Below the pieces are notes generated by a model. The model saw nothing but the letters and a program-made list of their open reading frames with translations, did no database searches and was not told the origin of the DNA. DNA of 64,000 bases, from NCBI RefSeq assembly GCF_002201535.1, contig NZ_NIWW01000001.1:730933-794932 (forward strand), written 5' to 3'. The translations under genes and the position numbers were made by a program. Position 1 is the stretch's first letter, and every line of letters begins with the position of its first letter. Positions 1 to 8,439 of the stretch are shown here, one piece after another. This stretch comes from Lacimicrobium sp. SS2-24 (GTDB lineage Bacteria; Pseudomonadota; Gammaproteobacteria; Enterobacterales; Alteromonadaceae).

Positions 1-1
1 T

Positions 2-571
2 GAAAACGAAGAAGGCACAGTTACCAGCAGTCTTGAACGTTTCGATCCTCGCCATGGAGAAGGTAAGAGGTGGACATTACTGCGCACCAATGGACAGGCT
101 CCCACTGAAAAGCAGCAACAGGCGTTTGCGGCAAAAAAGCATGAAAACGAGAAAAAGAACGGCTCCGTCAATCTGACGCTCAAGTTAAATGAATTGATTC
201 AGGTGGACAGCCTGCAACGGGTTTCTGAAGATGAGCAACACCTGCATGCCCAATTCAAAGTTTACCTGAATCAGCTTGGTAAAGAGGCTTCAGAACAGCT
301 GCAAGGTTATCTGGTCTATGACAAGGCCGGTGCCTTTATCAAGCATATAGAAATCGTCAACACGGAGGAATTCTCCCCCATGTTTAGCGCCAGTATCCAG
401 GATATCACCTTATCTCTGCAGTTTATTAAGCGCCATGAGGCCATTCTGACCAAGCAGATTAACCTTAACATGCAGGGCAAGTTTGCATTTTTTACCGAGA
501 TTAACGAGGTGTCTACCGATGCCTATTCTGACTATCAATACCACGGTAGTACCGCCCTTGGCGTGCAATGA
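2..571 (+). CDS. Hypothetical protein, 5' end outside the window
   Basis: The frame is open from base 2 to the TGA at 569-571, giving about 189 visible residues, so the start lies upstream of the window. I do not recognise a family. The first 60 residues are charged and Glu/Lys/Gln rich, without an obvious membrane segment; the remainder alternates short hydrophobic stretches (for example FAFFTEINEV) in a pattern typical of a small beta-rich soluble or periplasmic domain. It converges on the histidine kinase gene with one base between the two stop codons. An in-frame TTG at 194 is not needed as a start because the frame is open further upstream. Confidence 0.6.
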   Translation, partial: ENEEGTVTSSLERFDPRHGEGKRWTLLRTNGQAPTEKQQQAFAAKKHENEKKNGSVNLTLKLNELIQVDSLQRVSEDEQHLHAQFKVYLNQLGKEASEQLQGYLVYDKAGAFIKHIEIVNTEEFSPMFSASIQDITLSLQFIKRHEAILTKQINLNMQGKFAFFTEINEVSTDAYSDYQYHGSTALGVQ

Positions 572-572
572 A

Positions 573-1859
573 TCAGGGGTGAAACGTCAGGGTCACCGAG
601 GTACCGGCCTGGCTTTTTACTTCCATACCCCACCCCTGGTGTTCGCATAAGCGTTTTACAATGGACAATCCAAAACCAAATCCGGTGCTGTTTTCACTCT
701 TCACACCCGCTTGCGTGATGGCATGGGAAATCGCCGGCTCAATCCCCGGGCCCGTGTCACTGATAACAAGTTTGCCCTCGCGGAAAATCAGACTCACCCT
801 ACCCTGTTCCGTAAAACGAAAGGCATTACTCAGAAGATTGTCCAGCACCACTTTCAGAATGTTTTCATCGCCGCGGATTCTGGTATCACAGCTATCGTCT
901 AAGTCCACCTCTACCGGCTTGTTCGCCAACAACATCCGATTGTCGATAATGGCCCTTTCCAACACTGGCATCAATGCAATCTCCGCCTGTGTCCGATTGG
1001 TATGTTCCTCTCTGGCGAGCATCAACAGGGTGTCGACGGTTTTCTCCATTTGCTCCGCAGAATGGTAGATGCGCTCCAGCGCCGCACCATCATTTTGCTT
1101 TTGCCGGGACTGACACAACTCAACGGCATTTTTAATCACCGCAAGCGGGGTACGCAACTCATGACTCACATCCCGGGTAAAGCTTTTCTCCCGTGCCAAG
1201 GCCTGTGACATACGCAGCAAGGTCTGCTCCAACACCTGAGCCAGTACCCCCACCTCGTTATTGGGAAAGTCTGCAGCGAACTGACGTGGCAGCTTTTCTG
1301 GCTCCACGTTCTCTACCAGCTCAGCCAATTGCTTCAGGGGTCGAGTGGTTCGCCTGCCAATAAGCCAGGCAATGGCGCAGGCCAGTGCAGAGACCACTAA
1401 ACCACTGATGATCAGAAACTGAATCACCCCGCCTCGCATGGGCCGAACCAACAATTGCTCACTCACTTCCGCCACCAGATACACCTCGTCATACTGTGAA
1501 AACCGGTGCAGGTGATAGTGACGTCCTTGTTGACCAAAAAATTCTTTTCGCTGTGGCTCTTCCATCGCGATATCACGAAAATCGGCGGGTAACTGCTCCG
1601 CGGAAAAGTAAAGCGCCATATTTGCTCTTCGGGGTGCTGGCCACGTACCGTTTTCCTCATACTGCGTATGCAGGTACTGCGCCTCTTCCCGCACACCTTG
1701 CTCAATAAAACTGTCTTCCAGGGCATACATCAGAATCATGGAAAATGCCCCGTAGATGGCGCAAATAACCAGGGTAAAAATACAAAACCGCCAGATAATG
1801 CGGCGGCTTAAACTGTGAAATCCGGTTTTACTATGGGGCATGGGCTGTCGCTTATTCAT
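573..1859 (-). CDS. Membrane sensor histidine kinase (OmpR-family partner)
   Basis: A 428-residue inner-membrane sensor kinase. A first membrane segment lies near residues 21-45, a periplasmic sensor of about 100 residues follows, and a second membrane segment lies near 147-169. A HAMP-like linker leads to a HisKA box with the phospho-acceptor in DVSHELRTPL (His233). The HATPase domain shows the N box (DNLLSNAFRF), G1 (DTGPGIEP) and G2 (GFGFGLSIVKRL). I chose the ATG at 1859 because it overlaps the last codons of the upstream response regulator (ATGAATAA), which indicates translational coupling; the frame itself extends back to 1892. The sensed signal cannot be read from sequence. The neighbouring exporter and periplasmic proteins suggest an envelope signal (inference). 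Confidence 0.93.
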   Translation of the reverse strand: MNKRQPMPHSKTGFHSLSRRIIWRFCIFTLVICAIYGAFSMILMYALEDSFIEQGVREEAQYLHTQYEENGTWPAPRRANMALYFSAEQLPADFRDIAMEEPQRKEFFGQQGRHYHLHRFSQYDEVYLVAEVSEQLLVRPMRGGVIQFLIISGLVVSALACAIAWLIGRRTTRPLKQLAELVENVEPEKLPRQFAADFPNNEVGVLAQVLEQTLLRMSQALAREKSFTRDVSHELRTPLAVIKNAVELCQSRQKQNDGAALERIYHSAEQMEKTVDTLLMLAREEHTNRTQAEIALMPVLERAIIDNRMLLANKPVEVDLDDSCDTRIRGDENILKVVLDNLLSNAFRFTEQGRVSLIFREGKLVISDTGPGIEPAISHAITQAGVKSENSTGFGFGLSIVKRLCEHQGWGMEVKSQAGTSVTLTFHP

Positions 1860-2550
1860 TGTCCTGGATATCCAGTGTGAAACCTGCACCAAATACCGTT
1901 TTCAAAATGGGATAGGCAAAGGGCTTATCCAAAACGCCTCTTAACTGGTAAATGTGTGAACGCAGGGCATCAGATTGGGTGGGTTCGTCCCCCCACAATT
2001 TCTGGCTCAGTTCAGTACGACTGACCACTTGTGGGTAGGCTTCGGCGAGCACCGTCATGATTTTAAAGCCCATAGCGCTGACATCCAGGCGCTGTCCTTC
2101 ACGAAGGATGTGTTGGCGTTTTCGGTCAATCACCAACGGGCCTAAGGACAGGGAGTCAGAGGTGTGCAGGCGATGGCGTCGGGATAATGCCAGACAGCGC
2201 ACCTCCAGCTCCTGCAAAGAAAATGGCTTGGTCAGATAATCATCGGCCCCGCTCTGAAAACCGGTGACTTTATCATCCACACTGTCTCTGGCGGTCAGCA
2301 TCAGAACGGGAATATGCCGGTCAGCTTTATCACGGATCTGTCGGCACACTTCCAGACCATCCATGGTGGGCAGGTTCAGATCCAGAATAATCACATCAAA
2401 GTGCGCGCTCAGGGCCAGTTCCAGCCCCTGTTTTCCTTTCATGGCAAAGTCGAACACATGCCCTTTTTGCTCCATATACTCGGCAATGTTTCTGGCAATA
2501 TTCTGCTCATCTTCGACCAACAGAATATGTAGGCTATTTGACTGGCTCAT
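1852..2550 (-). CDS. OmpR/PhoB-family response regulator
   Basis: A 232-residue DNA-binding response regulator. The receiver domain (about 1-120) has the acidic pair in VEDE, the phospho-acceptor Asp57 in ILDLNLPTMDG and the conserved Lys in DDYLTKPF. A winged-helix C-terminal domain (about 130-230) contains the typical SHIYQLRGVLDKPF recognition region. It is the first gene of a two-gene operon with the kinase and overlaps it by 8 bases. Its probable targets are promoters with TTTCAC direct repeats at 3756, 7004 and 7066: tandem repeats with an 11-bp period are what OmpR-family dimers bind, though the link to this regulator rests on proximity alone. No copy of the box precedes this operon, so autoregulation is not evident. 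Confidence 0.94.
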   Translation of the reverse strand: MSQSNSLHILLVEDEQNIARNIAEYMEQKGHVFDFAMKGKQGLELALSAHFDVIILDLNLPTMDGLEVCRQIRDKADRHIPVLMLTARDSVDDKVTGFQSGADDYLTKPFSLQELEVRCLALSRRHRLHTSDSLSLGPLVIDRKRQHILREGQRLDVSAMGFKIMTVLAEAYPQVVSRTELSQKLWGDEPTQSDALRSHIYQLRGVLDKPFAYPILKTVFGAGFTLDIQDNE

Positions 2551-2583
2551 CCCGTTTCCCCGGCTTGCCGACCTGGCCGCAGT

Positions 2584-3711
2584 TTACTGCGCCAGAGTGT
2601 TTAACATGGTTTTCGCTGGCTCAAAATCCGGGTGGTTGCCCAGAATTTGCTCCAGGGTGCGTTTGCTGGATTCGACATCACCGAGCTGTTGCTGGGTTTT
2701 GGCAATTTGTATATCCAGATTTGGGCTGTTGATGGCACCTTGCCCTAACTGCATCAGCGTTAACGCTTTTTTAAGGTCCTCATCAGACTTGGCCACCTTG
2801 AGGTAGTAATATCCGTACATACCGACCAACGGCATTTGATATTGATCTGGCGTTGCAGTGAGTTCTCTGGCAGCCGCTGGGTTGCCTGCAAGGATGTTAG
2901 CCACTTTCTCAAGGGTCAGATCATCTTTGAATGGCTGCATCGACACAGGAGAGATCCCTAACTGCTCAATCAATGCCTGCGCCACAGCGACGGTAGAGGT
3001 CGGGTTTTGTCCTGTGATCAGACGCTCATCAATGGCCACATGCGTTAACATGATATCCGATGACTGAAACTTGCCGCCACGTTCACTTAGCTTGTCTTCG
3101 AGCATAAAGTCAAACTCCGGCATCCACTTGCTGCCAAACAGCGTTTCCTCTTCATTGGTAAAACCATTGACCGCTTTACCCGCAATCAGATACTCACCGT
3201 TTGCCAGAGTTACATCGACCAGCGCCGCCGGACCGTGGCAGACCGCGGCAACAGTACCCTGCTGTTGATAAATATCCGCAATCAGCTGTTGCAGAGCCCG
3301 GTCTTTTGGCAGGTCAAACATCGCCCCTTTGCCACCGATGACAAACACAGCGTCATAATCGGCGGCATTCACCCGCGACGTCGGCAGCGTATTGTTCAGT
3401 TTTTCCATGATATCTGCATTTTGCAGTACTTTGGCGTTAAAGTCCGTCTCAGGGTCGTATTTATCTGCTTCGACCTTTCCTCCGGCGGGACTGGCCACAT
3501 CCACGTCAACACCATGAGCATCGAACACCAGAAAGGCTTTTGCAAACTCATCAAATTCATAGCCCGGGGCTTTTTCTCCCTGCGCTTCACCATGGCTGCT
3601 AACCACCATCAGAATTTTTTTACCCTGCTCTGCTGCCCAAACGGGGCTTGCTGAAAACAGCAAACAAAGCAGTATCGCGATAACAATGACAAAACGTTCA
3701 ATCAGTTTCAT
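2584..3711 (-). CDS. Exported DJ-1/PfpI (Hsp31-like) protein with TPR-like C-terminal extension
   Basis: A 375-residue protein. It begins with a signal peptide (hydrophobic core about 6-22, likely cleavage after ASPVWA). The DJ-1/PfpI domain spans about 30-265, with the nucleophile-elbow cysteine in AAVCHGPAAL (Cys158), a following His, and the ASPAGG motif typical of the type-1 glutamine-amidotransferase-like fold. Residues about 270-375 look like one or two TPR-like helical hairpins (LMQLGQGAINSP..., LEQILGNHPDFEPA). Hsp31-type members are chaperones or glyoxalases in other bacteria; the activity here is unknown. The start at 3711 follows an AGGAGA ribosome site; a longer open frame upstream covers only the permease in another frame. 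It carries its own TTTCAC box 45-61 bases before the ATG. Confidence 0.85.
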   Translation of the reverse strand: MKLIERFVIVIAILLCLLFSASPVWAAEQGKKILMVVSSHGEAQGEKAPGYEFDEFAKAFLVFDAHGVDVDVASPAGGKVEADKYDPETDFNAKVLQNADIMEKLNNTLPTSRVNAADYDAVFVIGGKGAMFDLPKDRALQQLIADIYQQQGTVAAVCHGPAALVDVTLANGEYLIAGKAVNGFTNEEETLFGSKWMPEFDFMLEDKLSERGGKFQSSDIMLTHVAIDERLITGQNPTSTVAVAQALIEQLGISPVSMQPFKDDLTLEKVANILAGNPAAARELTATPDQYQMPLVGMYGYYYLKVAKSDEDLKKALTLMQLGQGAINSPNLDIQIAKTQQQLGDVESSKRTLEQILGNHPDFEPAKTMLNTLAQ

Positions 3712-3755
3712 TACATATTCTCCTGTTAAAGTGGATACAAGATGCCACGCCGTGC

Positions 3756-3772
3756 GTGAAACAGTTGTGAAA
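3756..3772 (-). promoter_or_regulatory. Direct-repeat operator TTTCAC-N5-TTTCAC before the DJ-1 gene
   Basis: On the plus strand the sequence is GTGAAA, five bases, GTGAAA; read towards the downstream minus-strand gene it is TTTCAC-N5-TTTCAC. It lies 45-61 bases before the ATG at 3711, in the 71-base gap after the permease stop. Matching boxes precede the ABC operon and the retropepsin-like gene at nearly the same distance. Confidence 0.6.
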
Positions 3773-3782
3773 TCCCCTTCCC

Positions 3783-6263
3783 TTATTCCTGCATTAAATC
3801 CCGAATCGAACTGTTGAGACTGGTGCGACTGGCTATCAAACCCAGTGCCATAACAACGAGCACGATAATTGCCAATGTTGTCAGCAACCACGGAACATCT
3901 GGCTGATAGTTCATGGAAAACTGTGACTGGTAAATCAAAAGCCCCGCAACCCAGGTACCCATGATGGCGCCGGCGGCGGCAATCAAGGCGGTTGTCAGCC
4001 ACTCAATGCCGTTCACCCTCAGACAGGTGCCTCTGGATAAACCGAAGCTCATGATCACGCTGTTTTTCTTACGCTCATTCGCTTCCAGAGCATGCACCGA
4101 TGACACGATCACAATCCCGGCAAGGCTGATAATCAGCAAGGCAAAGCCACTCACAACCCGCGTAACCATTGCCAGAAGGTTGTCAAAACGCGCTATCATC
4201 TCTTTCATGGGCACCATGCGCAGTGAAGGATGGGCTTGCCAGAGGTCACTCAGGCGGGTAAACGCAGACGGCGCCAGCTCCAGGCTTGCCATGTAATAGC
4301 GCGGTGCCTGAAGATGAGACAGCGCAGACGGTGGCATTTGTATCCAGAAGGTGATGGAACCGGCTCCGGGCGTGTATACATGGCTGGCTGCGATGGTAAA
4401 TTCCACTGACTGTTCACCAATGTAGAAGGTAAGACGGTCACCCAGTTGCAGGCCCAGATCGCTCATCACCTCTTCCTCTACGGAGATCTGCTGCCAATCC
4501 GGCTCTGAAGGCTGCCACCATGTTCCCTCGACAACACGGTTGTTGTGCGGGACTACATCGGTCCAGTGCAGGCGAATGGCGCTTTGCAGCGTCGCCAGAC
4601 TGCCACTGGGTTTATCAGCAAAGTCCTCCAATCGCTGCTGGTTAACCGCAATCAGCTTGGCATGCATAAAAGGTTTGCTTTGACGCAATTCAGCCCCATG
4701 CTCATCGGCCCAGAGGATGACATCACGCATTTGCGCCTCACTGGCCTGCGACACCATAAGATTGCCATCATGTTGGCGTTTATACCCCTGCATGGTATTG
4801 CCGATATCCCTGAGCAGCATCAGCGTGAACAGCAATAAAAAGGCACACAACCCGACACCAAGGATTTGGGTAGTCTTGGTCAGCAGGCGCTGCTTCATCA
4901 TAAACAAGGCAAAAGGAACCAGGCCAGAATGGCGGCTGGTCAGCTTTTCACCCAGCGTCAGGCTTACCCAGCTGCTAAGCAGCATTAAAGCGACACAACT
5001 GAGCATGGCACCGAGCACCATGACCGTCAGCAGGCCATTATCTGAATACGTGGCGGCAACACCGACCAATACCAGCAATGCACAACCTATAGAAACCAGT
5101 GCAGAGCCTTTATTATGCGAGTTGTATACCAGCTGTCTGACAGAGGACTGTTTTAAGGCCATCCAGACCGGCGCCTGAAATACCGCAAAAATCAGCATAC
5201 TGGCGAGCAAGGGCTCGATAAAACGGCTCAGCGAGAATTGCCACTCTAACTGAATCAGATTTGAGGCTAACCACTGCACAATAAGCCAGTGACAAAGTGT
5301 GCAAAAGAACACAACCGCCGGCAGCATAGACAGAATGCTCAACACCCACTTGATCAGAGCAATCTGTACCCCTGAGGCTCTTGATGCCCCCAGGCTTAAA
5401 CACACCGCAGTAAAAAACTGCTCCTTTTTCATTTTCACTTGCGCAATTTGTTGTATGGCGATGGCGGCCATAAAAAACAGCACCACTGACGCCAGACCGA
5501 TAAAGTTTTCGGTGCGTTTCCAGAACAGCGCTAACGGATGCGCCCCTTGCTTGTGGTGAATACGCGCCGCGGGCAAGTGTGTTTTCTGCCAATTTATAAT
5601 GGCATGGGTCTGTGACTTACTGGCAAGAACAAGGTAACGATAATGCATGTTGTCGTCGGCCACATTGAGCCCTGGCAGATCATTGCGATTAATCAACGCA
5701 CGCATGTCCACATTGTGCCCTTCCATTAACCGGTCAGGCTCATGGTGTAATACCCGCGACACAATAAAGGCTTGCTGTGCAATCATCAGCGTGTCGCCCA
5801 TATCAACAGACAGGCTCGAGAGTAAGCGCGGATCCAACCAGATTTCCCCCTCTGCGGGCACGACTGCTGTTGAAACGGCCTCCTCACCCAGCGCTGAAGA
5901 TGTTTTCATCTCCCCCTGTAAAGGATAATCCTCACCAACGGCTTTCAGTGTGGCCCGTTGCCACTGCCCGTTGTGTGTCAACGTGGCGGTTATCTGTTGG
6001 GTGTTGATGGCATTTTTGCTGAGCCCTTTCAGTTCAGCCCATTGCGCCTGAGATAAAGGGTGCGACTGACTGAGTACCAGATCAGCGCCCAATAAGTTCT
6101 GCAGGTTGTTGTTTAAATAGTCCTGAACCGACTCGCTGGTAAGGCTTAAGGTTACGATAAAGACCATTAAAATGCTTTGTATCCAGCGCAGGCTGCGATT
6201 GTACACCGAGCCTTTTTCCTGATGATGTAGCTGCCAGGCCAGGCGAAGCGTATTACTGAACAT
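3783..6263 (-). CDS. FtsX/MacB-type ABC transporter permease (two-module, LolC/E-like)
   Basis: An 826-residue inner-membrane permease of the type-VII (mechanotransmission) ABC superfamily. The first hydrophobic segment (about 27-45, WIQSILMVFIVTLSL) is followed by a large periplasmic domain, then clusters of membrane helices near 250-430, then a second periplasmic domain and a C-terminal FtsX-type helix set (FALLIISLAGIVIVSS ... ALIAAAGAIMG ... IIVLVVMALGLIA). This duplicated architecture resembles YbbP-like permeases, which act with a LolD-like ATPase. I chose the ATG at 6263, which overlaps the end of the ATPase gene; the frame extends back to 6308. Substrate unknown; lipoprotein or hydrophobic compound handling is the family norm. 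Confidence 0.9.
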   Translation of the reverse strand: MFSNTLRLAWQLHHQEKGSVYNRSLRWIQSILMVFIVTLSLTSESVQDYLNNNLQNLLGADLVLSQSHPLSQAQWAELKGLSKNAINTQQITATLTHNGQWQRATLKAVGEDYPLQGEMKTSSALGEEAVSTAVVPAEGEIWLDPRLLSSLSVDMGDTLMIAQQAFIVSRVLHHEPDRLMEGHNVDMRALINRNDLPGLNVADDNMHYRYLVLASKSQTHAIINWQKTHLPAARIHHKQGAHPLALFWKRTENFIGLASVVLFFMAAIAIQQIAQVKMKKEQFFTAVCLSLGASRASGVQIALIKWVLSILSMLPAVVFFCTLCHWLIVQWLASNLIQLEWQFSLSRFIEPLLASMLIFAVFQAPVWMALKQSSVRQLVYNSHNKGSALVSIGCALLVLVGVAATYSDNGLLTVMVLGAMLSCVALMLLSSWVSLTLGEKLTSRHSGLVPFALFMMKQRLLTKTTQILGVGLCAFLLLFTLMLLRDIGNTMQGYKRQHDGNLMVSQASEAQMRDVILWADEHGAELRQSKPFMHAKLIAVNQQRLEDFADKPSGSLATLQSAIRLHWTDVVPHNNRVVEGTWWQPSEPDWQQISVEEEVMSDLGLQLGDRLTFYIGEQSVEFTIAASHVYTPGAGSITFWIQMPPSALSHLQAPRYYMASLELAPSAFTRLSDLWQAHPSLRMVPMKEMIARFDNLLAMVTRVVSGFALLIISLAGIVIVSSVHALEANERKKNSVIMSFGLSRGTCLRVNGIEWLTTALIAAAGAIMGTWVAGLLIYQSQFSMNYQPDVPWLLTTLAIIVLVVMALGLIASRTSLNSSIRDLMQE

Positions 6264-6954
6264 GACAAGGCTCCTGATTAGATTGGCGTATCCATGAGCA
6301 TTGGCCATCTTTGAACATCAGCAACGACTCTGCCTGCTCTGCCAGCGCTTCGCTGTGTGTCACCAAAACCAGGCCTGCGCCATGTTCCTTGCAACAGGAA
6401 AACAGGATTTCCGTTACCTCTTTCGCACTGACTGCATCAAGGTTACCCGTAGGCTCATCGGCAAAGATAAATCTGGGCTCAAACACCAGTGCTCTGGCAA
6501 TGGCCACCCGCTGTTGTTCACCGCCGCTGAGTTGCTTGGGTTTATGTGTGAGCCGATGGCCCAGCCCGACCTTTTCAAGCCATTGGCGGGCTTTTTGCTC
6601 TGCCCCTTTTTGGCCCCGCAATTTAAGCGGTAACGCCACATTATTAAGAGCATCAAGCTCTGGAAGCAGATGAAACTGCTGAAAAATAAAGCCGATGTCT
6701 TTACGCAGCGCCTCCAGGGGTTGTACCTGCTCATTGGTCAGGTAAGTTGCCTTGCCCTGGGTGGGCTTTTCTAATCCTGATGCCAGCATCAATAAACTGG
6801 ATTTTCCTGAGCCGGAGGGGCCCATGATGGCGTAAGACTGGCCTTGCTGAATCGACAGGTTAAGATCCTGAAACAACACCACCTGATGCTGCTGTGTTTC
6901 AAAAGACTGGCTAACGTTGGTCAGTTCAATCTGGCTGTTTGTTGATAACGGCAT
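6253..6954 (-). CDS. LolD/FtsE-type ABC transporter ATPase
   Basis: A 233-residue nucleotide-binding subunit. Walker A is GPSGSGKSS near residue 45, the Q loop is [12 protein letters not shown], the signature is [15 protein letters not shown] near 143, Walker B with catalytic Glu is [10 protein letters not shown] near 165, and the H-loop is LVTHSEALA. The [16 protein letters not shown] and EPTGNLD features are those of the MacB/LolD/YbbA group that pairs with FtsX-fold permeases, consistent with the overlapping downstream permease. The gene is first in its operon, and the upstream gap has a TTTCAC-type direct repeat 50-66 bases before the ATG, suggesting two-component control. Confidence 0.94.
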   Translation of the reverse strand: MPLSTNSQIELTNVSQSFETQQHQVVLFQDLNLSIQQGQSYAIMGPSGSGKSSLLMLASGLEKPTQGKATYLTNEQVQPLEALRKDIGFIFQQFHLLPELDALNNVALPLKLRGQKGAEQKARQWLEKVGLGHRLTHKPKQLSGGEQQRVAIARALVFEPRFIFADEPTGNLDAVSAKEVTEILFSCCKEHGAGLVLVTHSEALAEQAESLLMFKDGQCSWIRQSNQEPCHVQ

Positions 6955-7003
6955 AGTCCGCCCTCTTCACTTAATGATAAGTTCGCAATCTATGCCAGAC
7001 GCA

Positions 7004-7020
7004 GTGAAAAAGATGTGAAA
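7004..7020 (-). promoter_or_regulatory. Direct-repeat operator before the ABC exporter operon
   Basis: The plus strand reads GTGAAA, five bases, GTGAAA (TTTCAC-N5-TTTCAC towards the ABC operon). It lies 50-66 bases upstream of the ATPase start codon at 6954, with the same spacing, orientation and distance as the boxes at 3756 and 7066. Confidence 0.6.
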
Positions 7021-7065
7021 TGCTTTTTTGTCCCCTTACCAGCACAGCACTGCCAGCGACAGCCA

Positions 7066-7082
7066 ATTCACATTTATTTCAC
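7066..7082 (+). promoter_or_regulatory. Direct-repeat operator before the retropepsin-like lipoprotein gene
   Basis: The plus strand reads ATTCAC, five bases, TTTCAC, with an 11-base period. It lies 52-68 bases before the ATG at 7134. This is the third instance of the box and differs from the other two at one base of the first half. Confidence 0.55.
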
Positions 7083-7133
7083 AGGATAGCGAGTACCATC
7101 AGTTCACTATTTTTATGAAGTTGAAAGACCGCT

Positions 7134-8369
7134 ATGCAAACATCTTTGCTAAAAGCCTTATGTATTTGCGTTATCACCACTGTCAGCCTCGCAGGCTGCA
7201 GTGTGGCTAATTCACTGCGCATGATGCAGATTAATTCTGATGTTGACCCCGTATTTACCGGAGACAACCGCGTTGCACTGGACGCAGTGTATGAGGGTGA
7301 AAAACCCTATGTCTACGCCACCGTCAATGGAGAAAAGTTACTCTTTCTACTGGATACCGGGGCAAGATTTCTGATCCTTATGGACACCCCAAAAGTCAGA
7401 GCGTTGGGGCTTAATCGAGGCTTTGATCTCGCGCTGGGGGGCTGGGGCGAAGATGGCAAAAGCACGGCTTATCAGACAGACATCAAGCGGATTGATCTGG
7501 GAGGTGTTTATTTTGATGGGATGAAAGCCGCGCTTATTCCGGTGTCGAAAAGCCACTACTACTTACGCGAAGATGAAGCCATCTTTGATGGTGTCATTGG
7601 CCATGACATGATGCGCCACTTTGCCTGGGAGTTTGACGCCGCCGCCAATGAGATTGTTATCTCTAATGAAAGGTATCAGCCCGAGCAGAATGCGCAGCAT
7701 ATAGCGCTCACGTCCTTTATGAATAAAATCCGGGTCGATGGCAAACTGACATTCAATGACTCTCATATTGTCGAGGGCGAGTTCATTATCGATACCGGTA
7801 GCCGCCACTATGTGAAATTAAGTTCAGCCTATCCGAAAGAAAATGAGGTTGAGATTGCCTCCACCCGGGTGCGTGCCGCTGACTTTGGTTTAAGCGGCAA
7901 AGCCGAACATGATCGTGTCACCCTGCCCTCGCTTTCACTGGGTGATGTGAAAATCGAGAATGTGAAAATCAATTTAATCCCTGGTGACGATGAAGATGAC
8001 TGGTGGGTAATAGGAAATGCCCTGATGAATCAGTTTAAAACCGTCATTGACTACCCAAATGAGGCTTTTTATCTGATACCTCAAAAGCCGTTCGTGACCG
8101 ATTACAACCTTGTAGGGCTTGAGCTTCGCAAAATTCGCAGCGGCGAGTTTGTGGTGCGCTATGTTTTCCCCGACTTACCTGCCAGTCACACCGATATTCA
8201 GGTGGGAGACCTTATCACCTCTATTGATGGGCGCAGTGCTAAGCACATTTCACTGAGTGAATTTAATGATATGGCTTCCGTTTTAGGGCAAAAAGAAGTT
8301 TGTATTGAGAGAGAAAATACCTGCTTTGAGCTAAATGCACAGCATATCAAGGGATACTCTGACTTGTGA
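7134..8369 (+). CDS. Lipoprotein with two retropepsin-like aspartyl protease motifs and a PDZ-like domain
   Basis: A 411-residue predicted lipoprotein: the signal sequence ends in the lipobox LAGC (Cys22). Two DTG motifs are visible, FLLDTGARF (Asp74) and FIIDTGSRH (Asp220), each followed later by the hydrophobic-hydrophobic-Gly element of the aspartyl protease fold (GVIGHDMM and WVIGNALM). The single chain therefore seems to hold two retropepsin-like lobes. Residues about 325-395 resemble a PDZ domain (IQVGDLITSIDG). Peptidase activity is likely but not certain, since many bacterial members of this family are uncharacterised. It is monocistronic, divergent from the ABC operon and preceded by a TTTCAC box. 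Its last 202 bases are duplicated at 9423-9624. Confidence 0.85.
   Translation: MQTSLLKALCICVITTVSLAGCSVANSLRMMQINSDVDPVFTGDNRVALDAVYEGEKPYVYATVNGEKLLFLLDTGARFLILMDTPKVRALGLNRGFDLALGGWGEDGKSTAYQTDIKRIDLGGVYFDGMKAALIPVSKSHYYLREDEAIFDGVIGHDMMRHFAWEFDAAANEIVISNERYQPEQNAQHIALTSFMNKIRVDGKLTFNDSHIVEGEFIIDTGSRHYVKLSSAYPKENEVEIASTRVRAADFGLSGKAEHDRVTLPSLSLGDVKIENVKINLIPGDDEDDWWVIGNALMNQFKTVIDYPNEAFYLIPQKPFVTDYNLVGLELRKIRSGEFVVRYVFPDLPASHTDIQVGDLITSIDGRSAKHISLSEFNDMASVLGQKEVCIERENTCFELNAQHIKGYSDL
8168..8369 (+). repeat. Direct repeat, copy A (3' end of the retropepsin-like gene)
   Basis: These 202 bases recur at 9423-9624 without indels and with roughly 20 substitutions, mostly in the last 90 bases. 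The two copies bracket the PEP-CTERM gene in direct orientation. Confidence 0.9.
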
Positions 8370-8395
8370 CCACTGCCGCAACAGGTGTTTTAAAA

Positions 8396-8428
8396 AAAAG
8401 CCCGGAACATGCTGATTCCGGGCTTTTT
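8396..8428. terminator. Bidirectional rho-independent terminator
   Basis: AAGCCCGGAA and TTCCGGGCTT form a 10-bp stem around the loop CATGCTGA, with an A-run before and a T-run after. It serves the retropepsin-like gene (plus) and the convergent PEP-CTERM gene (minus). Confidence 0.9.
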
Positions 8429-8439
8429 ATATGCCAGTA

